From Amycolatopsis solani (GTDB lineage: Bacteria > Actinomycetota > Actinomycetes > Mycobacteriales > Pseudonocardiaceae): a DNA stretch of 64,000 nucleotides. Below are positions 54,806 to 64,000 of this stretch, piece after piece (within the stretch, counting starts at the first letter, position 1; each line of letters starts with the position of its first letter). The DNA is taken from the NCBI RefSeq assembly GCF_033441515.1, contig NZ_JAWQJT010000001.1:3844001-3908000 (forward strand), in the 5' to 3' direction. Made by a program: the position numbers and the translations under genes. Under the pieces are notes generated by a model. It had not been told where the DNA came from and searched no databases. It was given only the letters and a program-made list of their open reading frames with translations.

Positions 54806-57800
54806 ATGAGCTCGACCGGAGTCTCGTCCCCATCCGGAACCGGCGCGGAAACCGAACCCGAGTTCGGCCGCCGCGCCCCGGCCAGTCCGGAGCAGATCAG
54901 GGACGACCTGATCGACGCGGCCGCGGGGCTGGCGCCGGAGATCGGTGAGCTCATCCGGCTGTACTACCGGCACATCCCGGCCGAAGAAATCGTCGGCGAC
55001 GAGGCCGTGAACCTCGTCGGTGCGGTGCGGTCGCACCTGCAGCTCGCGAAGCACCGGATGCCCGGCCGCCCGGCTGTGCGGCTGCTGAACCCGACCGTCG
55101 CCGAGGACGGGTGGGCTCGCGAGGCCACCGTCGTGCAGGTCGTCACCGATGACATGCCGTACCTGGTCGACTCGATCGCCGCGGAGTTCGCGCGGGACGG
55201 CGTGCAGGTGCAGCGGATCGTCCACCCGATCGTCGTCGTCACCCGCGATCTCACCGGTGAGCTGCAGGAAGTCCACCCCGACGCCGACCCGGGGGAGCCG
55301 CCCGCGAACTCCGCCGCCGAGTCGTGGATGTACATCGAGATCGACTTCGTCACCGATCGCAACCGCGCGCGTGAGCTCGACAACCGGCTCTCCAGCGTTC
55401 TCGGTGACGTCCGCGAGGTCGTCGAAGACGCCGAGAAGATGGCCCAGACCGCCTGCCAGCTGGCGAGCGAGCTGGAAACCGACCCGCCCAAGCTGCCCCA
55501 GGCCGAAGTGGCCGAGGGCGCCCGGCTGCTGCGGTGGCTGGCCGACGGCCACTTCACCTTCCTCGGCTACCGCCGCTACGAGCTGGTCGAAAACCCCCAC
55601 CCCGAATCCGATGACCCCGCCCTGCGTGCGGTCCTGGCCTCCGGCCTCGGCGTGCTGCGCCAGGACAGCCTCGCCGCCCGTGGCCTGACCGCCGGGCCGG
55701 ACACCGCCGCCACCGCGCTCGCGCCGTCGCTGCTGGTGCTGACCCAGGCGAGCGCGCCCTCGACCGTGCACCGGCCGGTGTACCCGTACTACGTCGGCGT
55801 GAAGACGTTCGACGCCGACGGCACCGTCACCGGCGAGCACCGCTTCCTCGGCATGTTCACCACCACCGCGCTGCACGAGAACGTCCTCGACATCCCGGTC
55901 GTGTGCAAGCGGGTCCGCGAGGTCATCCACCGCGCCGGCTTCCCGATGGAGTCCTTCTCCGGCCAGCGGATGCTGGAGGTGCTGCAGAACTGGCCGCGCG
56001 CCGACCTGTTCTCCGCCGACACCGACTCGCTCTACGCGACGACCACGGGCGCGATCACGCTGTCCGACCGCCGCCGGCTGCGGCTGTTCCTGCGCCGCGA
56101 CCCCTACGGCCGCTTCTACTCCTGCCTCGTCTACCTCCCGCAGGACCGCTACACGACCCGGTCGCGGCTGGCCATGCAGGAAGTCCTGCTGGAAGAGCTC
56201 GAAGGCACCCAGCTCGAGTACAGCGCGCGGATCGGCGAGACCGTGCTGGCGCAGGTGCACTTCATGGTGCACACCGACCCGGCGCGCCGCCTGGAACCCG
56301 ACACGCAGCGCATCCAGGAGCGGCTCAACACCGCGGTCCGCAGCTGGGACGACCGGATGGTCGAGGCGGTCCTCGACGAGCGTCGCGAGCGCTCGGACGG
56401 CGGCGTCGCGGTCGGGATCGTCGGCGAGGAGTCGGCGACCGAGCAGGGCCAGCGCTTCGCGGGCGTGTTCCCCGAGGGCTACAAGGAGGACTTCACCGCC
56501 GAAGAGGCGCTGGGCGACCTCCGCGCCCTCGACTCGCTCACCGACGAGGGCGACCTCGCGCTGTCGTTCTACCTGCCCGCCGGCGCCGAGCCCGGCGAGC
56601 GGCGCTTCAAGCTGTATCTGCGCGGCGAGGGCGTGACGCTGTCCAAGGTGCTGCCGGTGCTGCAGGCGATGGGCGTCGAGGTCGTCGACGAGCGGCCGTA
56701 CGAGCTGCACCGCGAGGACGGCGGCGCCTGCTGGATCTACGACTTCGGCCTGCGCATCGACCAGAAGGTCATCGCCAAGACCGACGCCGAGGCCGTCACC
56801 GAGCTGCGTGACCGCTTCCAGGACGCCTTCGAGGCCGCGTGGCGGGGTGACGCCGAGGTCGACGGCCTCAACGGGCTCGTCCTGCGGGCGGGGCTCAGCT
56901 GGCGGCAGGTCGCCGTGCTGCGCGCGTACTCGCGGTACCTGCGCCAGGCCGGCAGCGCGTTCTCCCAGGACTACATCCAGAACACGCTGCTGAACCACAC
57001 GCAGGTCGCCACCAAGCTGCTGCGGCTGTTCGAGGCCCGCTTCGACCCGCAGCTGGGCGAGACCGACCGCGAAGCGGCCACCGAAGCTCTGGCGAGCGAG
57101 CTCGGGTCGATGATCGACGAGGTCACCAGCCTCGACGAGGACCGGATCCTGCGCCGCCTGATGGCCGTCATCCGGGCCACCCTGCGGACGAACTACCACG
57201 TCACCGACGCCGACGGGAAGCCGCGGCCGTACCTGGCGATCAAGCTCGACCCGGCCGGCGTGCCCGAACTGCCCGAGCCGCGGCCGAAGTTCGAGATCTT
57301 CGTGTACTCGCCGCGCGTCGAGGGCGTGCACCTGCGCTTCGGCGAGGTCGCGCGCGGTGGCCTGCGCTGGTCGGACCGGCGCGAGGACTTCCGCACCGAG
57401 ATCCTCGGCCTGGTCAAGGCGCAGGCGGTGAAGAACGCGGTGATCGTGCCGGTCGGCGCGAAGGGCGGCTTCGTCGTCAAGCGCCCGCCGGTCGCGACCG
57501 GGGACGCGAGCATCGACCGCGACGCCCAGCTCACCGAGGGCATCGCCTGCTACCGCATGTTCATCTCCGGCTTGCTCGACCTGACCGACAACCGGATCGA
57601 GGGCAAGACCGTGCCCGCGCCGGGCGTCGTGCGGCACGACCCCGACGACTCCTACCTGGTCGTCGCGGCGGACAAGGGCACCGCGAAGTTCTCCGACATC
57701 GCCAACGAGGTCTCCGGCCAGTACGGCTTCTGGCTCGGCGACGCGTTCGCCTCCGGCGGCTCGGTCGGCTACGACCACAAGGCCATGGGCATCACGGCGA

Positions 57801-59791
57801 AGGGCGCCTGGGAGAGCGTCAAGCGGCACTTCCGCGAGCTGGGCAAGGACACCCAGACCGAGGACTTCACCGTGGTCGGCATCGGCGACATGATGGGCGA
57901 CGTCTTCGGCAACGGCATGCTGCTGTCCGAGCACATCCGGCTGGTCGCGGCGTTCAACCACATGCACGTCTTCCTCGACCCGAACCCGGACGCCGCCGCG
58001 ACGTTCGCCGAGCGGCGCCGGCTGTTCGACCTCCCGCGCAGCTCGTGGGACGACTACGACCGCTCGCTGATCAGCGAGGGTGGCGGGATCTACTCGCGCT
58101 CGGCGAAGTCGATCCCGATCAGCCCGCAGGTCCACGCGGCCCTCGGGCTCGAAGAAGGCGTCACCGCGCTGGCGCCGATGGACCTGATCCAGGCGATCCT
58201 GCTGGCGCCGGTCGAGCTGCTGTGGAACGGCGGCATCGGCACCTACGTCAAGGCGGAGAACGAAACCCACGCCGCGGCCGGGGACAAGGCCAACGACGCC
58301 ATCCGCGTCGACGGAAAGCAGCTGCGCGTCAAGGTGTTCGGCGAAGGCGGCAACCTGGGCCTCACCCAGCTGGGCCGGATCGAGTTCGCCCGCAACGGCG
58401 GCAAGATCAACACCGATGCGCTGGACAACTCGGCCGGCGTCGACTGCTCCGACCACGAGGTCAACATCAAGATCCTGCTCGACCACCTGGTGCAGACCGG
58501 GAAGCTCGAGGAGGCCCAGCGCAACGAGCTGCTGGCGGAGATGACCGACGAGGTCGGCGCGCTGGTGCTGGCGGACAACTACCGGCAGAACGCCGTCCTC
58601 GGCGTCAGCCGGGCGCACGCCGCGCCGATGGTTTCGGTGCACCAGCGGCAGGTTCAGGCGCTGGTGGCCGCGGGCGCGTTCGACCGGAAGCTGGAAGCGC
58701 TGCCGAGCAACTCGGAGTTCCGCGAGCTGGAGAAGGCCGGCAAGGGCCTCACGTCGCCGGAGCTGGCGACGCTGCTGGCCCACGTCAAGCTGGAGCTGAA
58801 GGGCGAGCTGCTGGCCAGCGACCTGCCCGACTCGCAGGTGTTCGCGGCCCGGTTGCCCGAGTACTTCCCGCGGCCGCTGCGCGAGCGGTTCCCGGACGCG
58901 ATCGGCGAGCACCCGCTGCGCCGCCAGATCATCACCACGCTGATCGCGAACGAAGTGGTCGACGGCGGCGGCATCTCCTTCGTCTACCGGCTGATGGAGG
59001 AGATGAACGCGACCGCGACCGACGCGGTGCGCGCGTACGCGGTCGTCACGCGGGTGTTCGACCTGCCCGCGCTGTGGCAGGAGATCGACGCGCTCGACAA
59101 CGTCGTGCACACCGACGTCGCGGACACCATGGTGCTGGAGACGCGGCGGCTGCTCGACCGGGCCGCGCGCTGGTTCCTCACCAACCGGCCGCAGCCCCTC
59201 GCGCCGCTGGCGGAGATCAACCGCTTCGGCCGGGTGCTCGGCGACCTCGTCCCGAAGATCGGCGACCTGCTGCGCGGGCGCGAGGCGGAGTCGGTGCAGC
59301 GGAAGGCCGACGAGCTGATCGCCGCGAAGGTGCCCGAGGGGCTGGCCCGCCGGGTGTCGCTGCTGCTGCACACCTTCGGCCTGCTCGACGTCACCGAGGT
59401 GGCCGAGCTCGCCGAGCAGCAGGTCGGCATGGACGCCGCGCACAGCCCGGCCGAGACGGCGGAGCTGTACTACGCGCTGTCGGACCACCTCGACGTCGAC
59501 AAGATGCTCACCGAGATCAGCGCGCTCGAACGCGGCAACCGCTGGCACGCCCTCGCCCGGCTTTCGCTGCGCGACGACGTCTACGGCTCGCTGCGGGCGA
59601 TCACGCTGGACGCGTTGCGGCACAGCGATCCCGGCTCGTCCGGCGACGCCAAGATCGCCCAGTGGGAGAAGACGAACTCCTCGCGGCTGCAGCGGGCGCG
59701 GGTCGCGCTGGAAGAGATCCACAACTCCGGCCGGCTCGACCTCGCGACGCTTTCGGTGGCGGCCCGGCAGATCCGGAGCACGGTCCGGTGA
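54806..59791 (+). CDS. gdh2: NAD-specific glutamate dehydrogenase, large (180-kDa) type
   Basis: 1661 residues; ATG nine bases after GGAGAG (a TTG three codons earlier is less likely). N-terminal ACT-like regulatory part (DDMPYLVDSIAAEFARDGVQVQRIVHPI), middle linker, then the catalytic domain: VARGGLRWSDRREDFRTEILGLVKAQAVKNAVIVPVGAKGGFVVKRPP at about residues 846-896, and VGIGDMMGDVFGNGMLLSEHIRLVAAFNHMHVFLDPNPD for NAD binding. Converts glutamate to 2-oxoglutarate and ammonia, mainly catabolic. In actinobacteria it is regulated by kinase/FHA proteins (GarA), which is known for the family but not visible here. Overlaps the next gene by GTGA. Confidence 0.95.
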   Translation: MSSTGVSSPSGTGAETEPEFGRRAPASPEQIRDDLIDAAAGLAPEIGELIRLYYRHIPAEEIVGDEAVNLVGAVRSHLQLAKHRMPGRPAVRLLNPTVAEDGWAREATVVQVVTDDMPYLVDSIAAEFARDGVQVQRIVHPIVVVTRDLTGELQEVHPDADPGEPPANSAAESWMYIEIDFVTDRNRARELDNRLSSVLGDVREVVEDAEKMAQTACQLASELETDPPKLPQAEVAEGARLLRWLADGHFTFLGYRRYELVENPHPESDDPALRAVLASGLGVLRQDSLAARGLTAGPDTAATALAPSLLVLTQASAPSTVHRPVYPYYVGVKTFDADGTVTGEHRFLGMFTTTALHENVLDIPVVCKRVREVIHRAGFPMESFSGQRMLEVLQNWPRADLFSADTDSLYATTTGAITLSDRRRLRLFLRRDPYGRFYSCLVYLPQDRYTTRSRLAMQEVLLEELEGTQLEYSARIGETVLAQVHFMVHTDPARRLEPDTQRIQERLNTAVRSWDDRMVEAVLDERRERSDGGVAVGIVGEESATEQGQRFAGVFPEGYKEDFTAEEALGDLRALDSLTDEGDLALSFYLPAGAEPGERRFKLYLRGEGVTLSKVLPVLQAMGVEVVDERPYELHREDGGACWIYDFGLRIDQKVIAKTDAEAVTELRDRFQDAFEAAWRGDAEVDGLNGLVLRAGLSWRQVAVLRAYSRYLRQAGSAFSQDYIQNTLLNHTQVATKLLRLFEARFDPQLGETDREAATEALASELGSMIDEVTSLDEDRILRRLMAVIRATLRTNYHVTDADGKPRPYLAIKLDPAGVPELPEPRPKFEIFVYSPRVEGVHLRFGEVARGGLRWSDRREDFRTEILGLVKAQAVKNAVIVPVGAKGGFVVKRPPVATGDASIDRDAQLTEGIACYRMFISGLLDLTDNRIEGKTVPAPGVVRHDPDDSYLVVAADKGTAKFSDIANEVSGQYGFWLGDAFASGGSVGYDHKAMGITAKGAWESVKRHFRELGKDTQTEDFTVVGIGDMMGDVFGNGMLLSEHIRLVAAFNHMHVFLDPNPDAAATFAERRRLFDLPRSSWDDYDRSLISEGGGIYSRSAKSIPISPQVHAALGLEEGVTALAPMDLIQAILLAPVELLWNGGIGTYVKAENETHAAAGDKANDAIRVDGKQLRVKVFGEGGNLGLTQLGRIEFARNGGKINTDALDNSAGVDCSDHEVNIKILLDHLVQTGKLEEAQRNELLAEMTDEVGALVLADNYRQNAVLGVSRAHAAPMVSVHQRQVQALVAAGAFDRKLEALPSNSEFRELEKAGKGLTSPELATLLAHVKLELKGELLASDLPDSQVFAARLPEYFPRPLRERFPDAIGEHPLRRQIITTLIANEVVDGGGISFVYRLMEEMNATATDAVRAYAVVTRVFDLPALWQEIDALDNVVHTDVADTMVLETRRLLDRAARWFLTNRPQPLAPLAEINRFGRVLGDLVPKIGDLLRGREAESVQRKADELIAAKVPEGLARRVSLLLHTFGLLDVTEVAELAEQQVGMDAAHSPAETAELYYALSDHLDVDKMLTEISALERGNRWHALARLSLRDDVYGSLRAITLDALRHSDPGSSGDAKIAQWEKTNSSRLQRARVALEEIHNSGRLDLATLSVAARQIRSTVR

Positions 59792-60207
59792 CCTACGTTG
59801 CGCACGTCCGCCCGCGGTGGACGGACATGGACGTCTACGGCCACATCAACCACGCGAAGATGGTGACGCTGCTCGAAGAGGCGCGGATCCCGCTGCTGTT
59901 CAAGGGCGCCGTCGAGGCGGGGCTCGACGAGCTGCCGAAGGGCATCGTCGTGGTCAAGCTGGCGGTGGCCTACAAAGCGCCGATCGTGGTGTCCGGGCAG
60001 GAACTGCGGGTCGGCATCGACCTGACGGAGCTGCGCGCGGCGAGCTTCACGCTGGCCTACCGCGTGCACACCGGGCCCGCCGACGACGACCCGGTCGCGG
60101 TCACCGCGGAGACGGTGCTGGCGCCGTACGACACGGTCAAGTTGCGGCCGCGTAGGCTCAGCCCGCCCGAGTCGGAGTTTCTGAAGCAGGGGTTCGCGGA
60201 TGCCTGA
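59788..60207 (+). CDS. hot-dog fold acyl-CoA thioesterase
   Basis: 139 residues; GTG overlapping the GDH stop. VRPRWTDMDVYGHINHAKMVTLLEEARI carries the catalytic Asp of the 4-hydroxybenzoyl-CoA thioesterase family. Hydrolyses an acyl-CoA, substrate unknown. Overlaps the following gene by eight bases; the three genes after GDH are translationally coupled in order. Confidence 0.9.
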   Translation: MTYVAHVRPRWTDMDVYGHINHAKMVTLLEEARIPLLFKGAVEAGLDELPKGIVVVKLAVAYKAPIVVSGQELRVGIDLTELRAASFTLAYRVHTGPADDDPVAVTAETVLAPYDTVKLRPRRLSPPESEFLKQGFADA

Positions 60208-60835
60208 GTTGTTCGTGCCGGACGCGGCGGACCGGGAGACCCTCGGTGCGTTCGTCGCCCGCGCGGTCCGGCTGGACGGTCAGACGGCCGTCCGGCTGCG
60301 CCAGCGTGGAGACGGCGTGGTCGAGGCGTGGACGGCGACGCCGTTCGAGTGCTTCGCGACGCGCGCGGTGGCCGGGGACGTCACCCCCGGCGACGTCACG
60401 GTGTCCGGCAACGAGCTGCTGGCGGCGCTCACGGTGGCGGGCGGCCCGCGGATGGACCCGGGCCCGGCCCGCGACCTGCTCTGGCACGGCGAACTGCCGC
60501 CGTCCGGCCGCTGGCCGCTGGTCGACGAGCTCCCGGCGCGGGTCGTCGCGGAGCTGGCCGACCGGGGCGTGACCCTGGCCAGGGACAACGCCGGCCCGCA
60601 CGGCAACCCGCCGTCGTCGCTGATGGACCAGGCCGTGCTCACCGTGTCCGGCGACGCGCGGGAGGTCAAGGTCCAGATGCGCTGCCTGTTCGCGATGTCG
60701 GGCATGGGTTTCGTGGACGCGGACCTGGCGGAGGACGTCGTCCGCGTGTCGGCGACCGATTCGTGGCTGCGCCTGGACGCGCGCTACGGCGCCATCGTGC
60801 GGCGCCGCCACGCGCTGCTGCCGCTGCTGTTCTGA
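60200..60835 (+). CDS. conserved hypothetical protein (actinobacterial)
   Basis: 211 residues. Not a family I can name. It starts PELFVPDAADRETLGAFVARAVRLDGQTAVRLRQRGDGVVEAW, no membrane segment or signal, and ends IVRRRHALLPLLF. Eight-base overlap with the thioesterase gene suggests shared expression with GDH and thioesterase. A hairpin follows the stop. Confidence 0.75.
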   Translation: MPELFVPDAADRETLGAFVARAVRLDGQTAVRLRQRGDGVVEAWTATPFECFATRAVAGDVTPGDVTVSGNELLAALTVAGGPRMDPGPARDLLWHGELPPSGRWPLVDELPARVVAELADRGVTLARDNAGPHGNPPSSLMDQAVLTVSGDAREVKVQMRCLFAMSGMGFVDADLAEDVVRVSATDSWLRLDARYGAIVRRRHALLPLLF

Positions 60836-60847
60836 CGGATTCCTTAC

Positions 60848-60880
60848 GACTGCCACCGTTCTCGCCGAGGGGTGGCAGTC
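60848..60880 (+). terminator. hairpin after the GDH-thioesterase-hypothetical run
   Basis: GACTGCCACC and GGTGGCAGTC form a 10-bp perfect stem with a 13-base loop, ending eight bases before the next start; terminator or leader structure. Confidence 0.55.
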
Positions 60881-60887
60881 TGGAGTC

Positions 60888-61133
60888 GTGAAGCCGGACG
60901 ACCCCACCGCGGACTTCCTCGACGCCGTGCGCGCCGAAGAGACCCCGTGGCGGCAGGACCGTCCGGCGGGTGAGCGGGCGCCGGAGCGCGCCGAACGACC
61001 TGAGAGGTGGGGCCGCACGCGTGCGGCGGGCCGGGCGGCTGCCCAGGCGGCGCCCTACCTCCAGGCCGCGGCGCTGGCGGTGTGGCTGGCGAGCGGCGCC
61101 TTCGACGACGGCTCGGGCGACCAGAGCGGCTAG
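60888..61133 (+). CDS. small hypothetical protein
   Basis: 81 residues from GTG with GGAG close upstream. Charged N-terminus (DDPTADFLDAVRAEETPWRQD), Arg/Glu-rich middle, and a C-terminal hydrophobic stretch AAPYLQAAALAVWLASGAF that may be one membrane helix. Function unknown. Precedes a Family A repeat. Confidence 0.5.
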   Translation: MKPDDPTADFLDAVRAEETPWRQDRPAGERAPERAERPERWGRTRAAGRAAAQAAPYLQAAALAVWLASGAFDDGSGDQSG

Positions 61134-61170
61134 CCCGCTCAGCGCCGCTCGCTCGGTTCGGGCCGGGGCA

Positions 61171-61228
61171 AGCGCCCCAATGTGGCATTGGGTGCGCTGG
61201 ACGCACCGAACGCCACATTGGGGCGCTT
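61171..61228. repeat. Family A intergenic palindromic repeat, copy 4 (short form)
   Basis: One forward and one inverted unit (AGCGCCCCAATGTGGCATTG ... CGAACGCCACATTGGGGCGCT), at a convergent junction two bases before the RibD-like stop. Confidence 0.9.
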
Positions 61229-61230
61229 GA

Positions 61231-61794
61231 TCAGCGCCGCTCGTACCGGGTCAGGACCACCCCGCCGGGGAACGTCCGCGTCTCCACCAGGGTCAGGTTC
61301 ACCCAGCTGTCGAGCGTGGTGAAGAACGGCGCGCCGCCACCCAGGATGACCGGGTGGGTGACGATCTCGTACTCGTCGACCAGCCCGGCCCGCACGGCCG
61401 GCGCGGCCAGCGTCGGACCGCCGACCCGCATCGGCCCGCCGTCGCCGGCCTTGAGCCGGGTGATCTCGGCGAGCGCGTCGCCGGTCACCACGCGGGTGTT
61501 CCAGCCGGGCTCGTCGATCTCCGCCGAGGTGAACAGCACCTTCGGCGTGTCCCGCCAGTTCCGCGCGAACGCGATCTCCGCCGGGGTGGCGCCCGGCAGC
61601 TCGTCGGCGGTCGGCCAGTGCGAGCCCATCGTCTCCCACAGCTTGCGCCCGTACAGGAACAGGTCGATCGCCTGCTCCCGCTCGAGCCACCACTCGAACA
61701 GCTCGTCACTCGGCTCGCTCCAGCCGAGGTCGCCGCCGGTCGCGGTGGTGCGGCCGTCCAAGCTCAGGTTCATGCCGTAGATCAGTTTCCGCAC
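61231..61794 (-). CDS. RibD C-terminal/dihydrofolate-reductase-like protein
   Basis: 187 residues; GTG with GAGGGGTGG upstream. KLIYGMNLSLDGRTTATGGDLGW, LFLYGRKLWETMG, MRVGGPTLAAPAVRAGLVDEYEIVTHPVILGGGAPFF: the standard RibD-C fold, NADPH-dependent reductase of unknown substrate. Eleven bases after the alpha-glucosidase stop on the same strand, so probably the last gene of the trHbO-glucosidase-RibD run. Confidence 0.88.
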   Translation of the reverse strand: MRKLIYGMNLSLDGRTTATGGDLGWSEPSDELFEWWLEREQAIDLFLYGRKLWETMGSHWPTADELPGATPAEIAFARNWRDTPKVLFTSAEIDEPGWNTRVVTGDALAEITRLKAGDGGPMRVGGPTLAAPAVRAGLVDEYEIVTHPVILGGGAPFFTTLDSWVNLTLVETRTFPGGVVLTRYERR

Positions 61795-61805
61795 GGGTCC
61801 ACCCC

Positions 61806-63359
61806 TCAGATCAGCCAGGCGGCCGAATCCGCCGGCAGTTTCCCGTCCACCAGGGGGCTGCTCGACAGCAGCACCTCACCCGGCGGCAGCGCGATCGGGC
61901 TCGCGGACGTGTTCAGCGCGCACACCAGGCCGCCGCCGCGGCGCCGGAACGCGAAGCACCCCGCGGGCGCGCCGTACCACTCCAGTTCCTCGCCGCCGAA
62001 CGCCGGATGGGTCTTCCGGAGCTCGATCGCCTGGCGGTACAGGGAAAGCGTCGAGTCTTCGTCCTCTATCTGCTTCTCGACCGTCAGCCCGGCCCACTCG
62101 GCGGGCATCGGCAGCCACGTGCGCGGGTTGCGCGAGAACCCGAACGGCGGCAGGTCGCCCTCCCACGGCAGCGGGACGCGGGAGACGTCCCGGCCGAACT
62201 CGGCGCCGCTCGTCTTCGCGCGCGGGTCGGCCATCTCCGACGCCGGGATCTCGACGTTGGCCAGGCCCAGCTCTTCGCCGTTGTACAGGTAGACCGTGCC
62301 GGGCAGCGCCAGCTCCACCAGGGCCATCGCCCGGGCCCGCCGGACCCCGGTCGCGCCGCCGCCGTAGCGGCTGACCTGGCGCCAGACGTCGTGGTTGCCC
62401 AGCGTCCAGGTCGCGGGCGCGCCGACCTTGGCCGGGACGGTCAGGGAGCGCTCGATGGACGTCCGCATCGCGTCGGCGTCGAAGTGGGTCAGCACCAGCC
62501 GGAAGTTGAACGCCAGGTGCAGTTCGTCGGGCCGCAGGTAGCGCGAAAGGCGCTCCTCGTCGGTCACCCAGATCTCGCCGACCGCCATCGCGTCCGGGAA
62601 CTCGTCGAGCACCTTGCGGATCATCTGGTGGATCTCGTGGACGCCGTCGTGGTCCCAGCGCGGGTCGTAGTAGTGGCTCGGGCCCAGCGCGTCCGCCCGC
62701 GGGTCCATGTCCGGCAGGCCGGGCGGCTTGGCCATGCCGTGCGCGACGTCGATGCGGAAGCCGTCGACACCGCGTTCGAGCCAGAACCGCAGGGTGCGTT
62801 CGAGGTCGGCGGCGACCTCGGGGTTGGTCCAGTTGAGGTCCGGCTGCTGCGGCGCGAACAGGTGCAGGTACCACTGGCCGTCCGGCACCCGGGTCCAGGC
62901 CGGGCCGCCGAACGCGCTGACCCAGTTGTTCGGCGGGTCCTCGCCCTTCGGCCCGACGCCGTCGCGGAAGATGTACCGGTCGCGCTCCGGGCTGCCCGGC
63001 TTGGCGGCCATCGCGGACTTGAACCAGGCGTGCTGGTTGCTGGTGTGGTTCGGGACCACGTCCACGGTGACCTTGATGTTCCGCTTGTGCGCCTCGGTCA
63101 GCAGGACGTCGAAGTCGCCGAGGGTGCCGAACATCGGGTCGACGTCGCGCGGGTCGGCGATGTCGTAGCCGTGGTCGGCCATCGGGGAGCGGTAGAACGG
63201 GGTCAGCCACAGCGCGTCGACCCCCAGCAGCTCCAGGTAACCGAGCCGGGAGTGGATGCCCTCCAGGTCCCCGACGCCGTCACCGTCAGAGTCGGCGAAC
63301 GAGCGTACGTAGACCTGGTAGAAGACGGCATCCCGCCACCAGTCCGGCCCGGGTCTCAT
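61806..63359 (-). CDS. GH13 alpha-glucosidase/oligo-1,6-glucosidase
   Basis: 517 residues, no signal. [65 protein letters not shown] is the GH13_30/31-type start. Regions: [29 protein letters not shown] (nucleophile Asp), MAVGEIWV (acid/base Glu), TLGNHDVWR. Releases glucose from the non-reducing end of alpha-glucosides in the cytosol. Start ATG overlaps the trHbO stop (ATGA), a pairing found in actinobacteria. Confidence 0.93.
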   Translation of the reverse strand: MRPGPDWWRDAVFYQVYVRSFADSDGDGVGDLEGIHSRLGYLELLGVDALWLTPFYRSPMADHGYDIADPRDVDPMFGTLGDFDVLLTEAHKRNIKVTVDVVPNHTSNQHAWFKSAMAAKPGSPERDRYIFRDGVGPKGEDPPNNWVSAFGGPAWTRVPDGQWYLHLFAPQQPDLNWTNPEVAADLERTLRFWLERGVDGFRIDVAHGMAKPPGLPDMDPRADALGPSHYYDPRWDHDGVHEIHQMIRKVLDEFPDAMAVGEIWVTDEERLSRYLRPDELHLAFNFRLVLTHFDADAMRTSIERSLTVPAKVGAPATWTLGNHDVWRQVSRYGGGATGVRRARAMALVELALPGTVYLYNGEELGLANVEIPASEMADPRAKTSGAEFGRDVSRVPLPWEGDLPPFGFSRNPRTWLPMPAEWAGLTVEKQIEDEDSTLSLYRQAIELRKTHPAFGGEELEWYGAPAGCFAFRRRGGGLVCALNTSASPIALPPGEVLLSSSPLVDGKLPADSAAWLI

Positions 63360-63757
63360 ACGAAGCTGTTCATCATGCTGTGCGCGGCCATCTCCAGGTA
63401 CGCCCAGAGCTGACCGCGGTACGGCTCGTCCAGGTTCTCCTCGTCGACGGCGATCCGGATGCAGCGCAGCCACGCGTCGCGCTCGATGGGCCCGATCTTG
63501 AACGGCGCGTGCCGCATCCGCAGCCGCGGGTGCCCGCGCTGGTCGGAGTAGGTGTGCGGGCCGCCCCAGTACTGCATGAGGAACAGCCGGAAGCGCTCCT
63601 CGGCCGGGCCGAGGTCCTCCTCGGGGTAGAGCGGGCGGAGGATCTCGTCGCGCGCGACCTCTTCGTAGAACCGCCCGACGATGCGGCGGAACGTCGGTTC
63701 GCCGCCGACCGCTTCGTAGAGGTTCGCCGGTTCGCTCACTGCAGACACGCCTTCCAT
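63356..63757 (-). CDS. glbO: truncated hemoglobin, group II (trHbO)
   Basis: 133 residues; ATG after [85 protein letters not shown]10 Tyr region, proximal F8 His in RMRHAPF, and G8 Trp in RDAWL, all as in trHbO. Binds O2, NO or peroxide; role in respiration or NO protection. Coupled to the alpha-glucosidase gene. Confidence 0.94.
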   Translation of the reverse strand: MEGVSAVSEPANLYEAVGGEPTFRRIVGRFYEEVARDEILRPLYPEEDLGPAEERFRLFLMQYWGGPHTYSDQRGHPRLRMRHAPFKIGPIERDAWLRCIRIAVDEENLDEPYRGQLWAYLEMAAHSMMNSFV

Positions 63758-63839
63758 TTTGCCCTCCTGGGTGCGGGTTCCCGACGCCGGTCCCGCTCGC
63801 TTCCGGATGGTCGCGAACCCGCTTCCCAGCGTAACGGCG

Positions 63840-64000
63840 CTACTTTTCGACGGCCGGGGTCACGGCCGGGAACAGCCGGCCGAGCGGCGGGTCGAACCCG
63901 GCCTCTTCCAGCGCCCCGAGCAGCTGCGCGCGCAGGGCGCGCTGGACGGCCCACTGCTTGCCCGGGCGCACCTTCACGGTCAGGCGCAGCTGGAGACCCT
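63840..64000 (-). CDS. MscS-family mechanosensitive channel, C-terminal fragment
   Basis: Only the last 53 codons are inside the window; the frame is open to the edge. Residues [43 protein letters not shown] followed by a short tail match the cytoplasmic C-terminal domain of actinobacterial MscS-like channels. The call rests on this short stretch. Confidence 0.6.
   Translation of the reverse strand, partial: GLQLRLTVKVRPGKQWAVQRALRAQLLGALEEAGFDPPLGRLFPAVTPAVEK

Noticed and set aside
54644..59722. A 1692-codon open frame opposite the glutamate dehydrogenase gene
   Set aside because: Low-complexity Arg/Val/Asp/Leu composition and exact antisense position to a strongly recognisable enzyme; a shadow frame.

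Overview
This 64 kb window has the high G+C, strongly codon-biased look of an actinobacterial chromosome. Mycothiol-type proteins (an Mca-like amidase, an Rv2466c-like DsbA-fold protein), an F420-type LLM oxidoreductase, the large NAD-glutamate dehydrogenase, EttA, trHbO and frequent leaderless or GTG starts all point to a Pseudonocardiales-type genus such as Amycolatopsis. That placement is inference. No insertion sequence, integrase, phage gene or CRISPR array was seen.

Region 1 (1-15.6 kb) looks like part of a glycosylated-metabolite locus: two tandem GMC oxidoreductases (the first cut by the window edge), an APC permease, two GT1 glycosyltransferases, a DHA2-type exporter, a cytochrome P450, a membrane acyltransferase, two NovU/TylCIII-like sugar C-methyltransferases, a dTDP-glucose 4,6-dehydratase and an ECF sigma factor. 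One C-methyltransferase has no usable start codon: a GTGA stop/start overlap appears to have become GTAA. No PKS or NRPS scaffold gene is present here.

Region 2 (15.9-21.6 kb) holds a transporter, a berberine-bridge-type flavoenzyme, a Nudix-like protein, a MalY-type PLP lyase and an amidohydrolase.

Region 3 (21.7-29.8 kb) is a compact nine-gene minus-strand operon with nearly every junction overlapping: sugar phosphate cyclase, HAD phosphatase, RmlD-like reductase, BadF-type sugar kinase, TIM-barrel isomerase, TreT-like GT4, SDR, Mca-like amidase and a DsbA/GST-kappa-fold protein lacking the CxxC cysteines. It reads as a cyclitol or pseudosugar pathway with a possible mycothiol-dependent sulfur step, and I know of no described cluster with this gene set.

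Region 4 (30-39.3 kb) carries accessory enzymes: LLM oxidoreductase, Tat-exported flavin oxidase, hexapeptide acetyltransferase, sugar epimerase, a MarR/VOC divergent pair with two clear operators, a GH13 enzyme, a RibD-like reductase, a second VOC protein and a DinB-like protein. A tRNA-Arg and a secreted I36-type protein follow.

Region 5 (42.4-45.1 kb) is a three-gene, ATGA-coupled operon: MFS exporter, a 49-residue precursor with three decapeptide repeats (V/T-V-N-T-C-V-A-A-S/Y-L), and a stand-alone YcaO. This is a candidate RiPP system with multiple cores and no E1/ThiF or TfuA partner next to it.

Region 6 (45.5-64 kb) is mostly core chromosome: orphan histidine kinase, histidine phosphatase, CopD/CtaG membrane protein, EttA, a long protein with TPR-like and repeat regions, NAD-GDH, thioesterase, RibD-like protein, alpha-glucosidase, trHbO and the end of an MscS-type channel. 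Two families of intergenic palindromic repeats are scattered through the window, mostly at gene 3' ends, and a 34-bp tandem repeat lies beside the GH13 gene.
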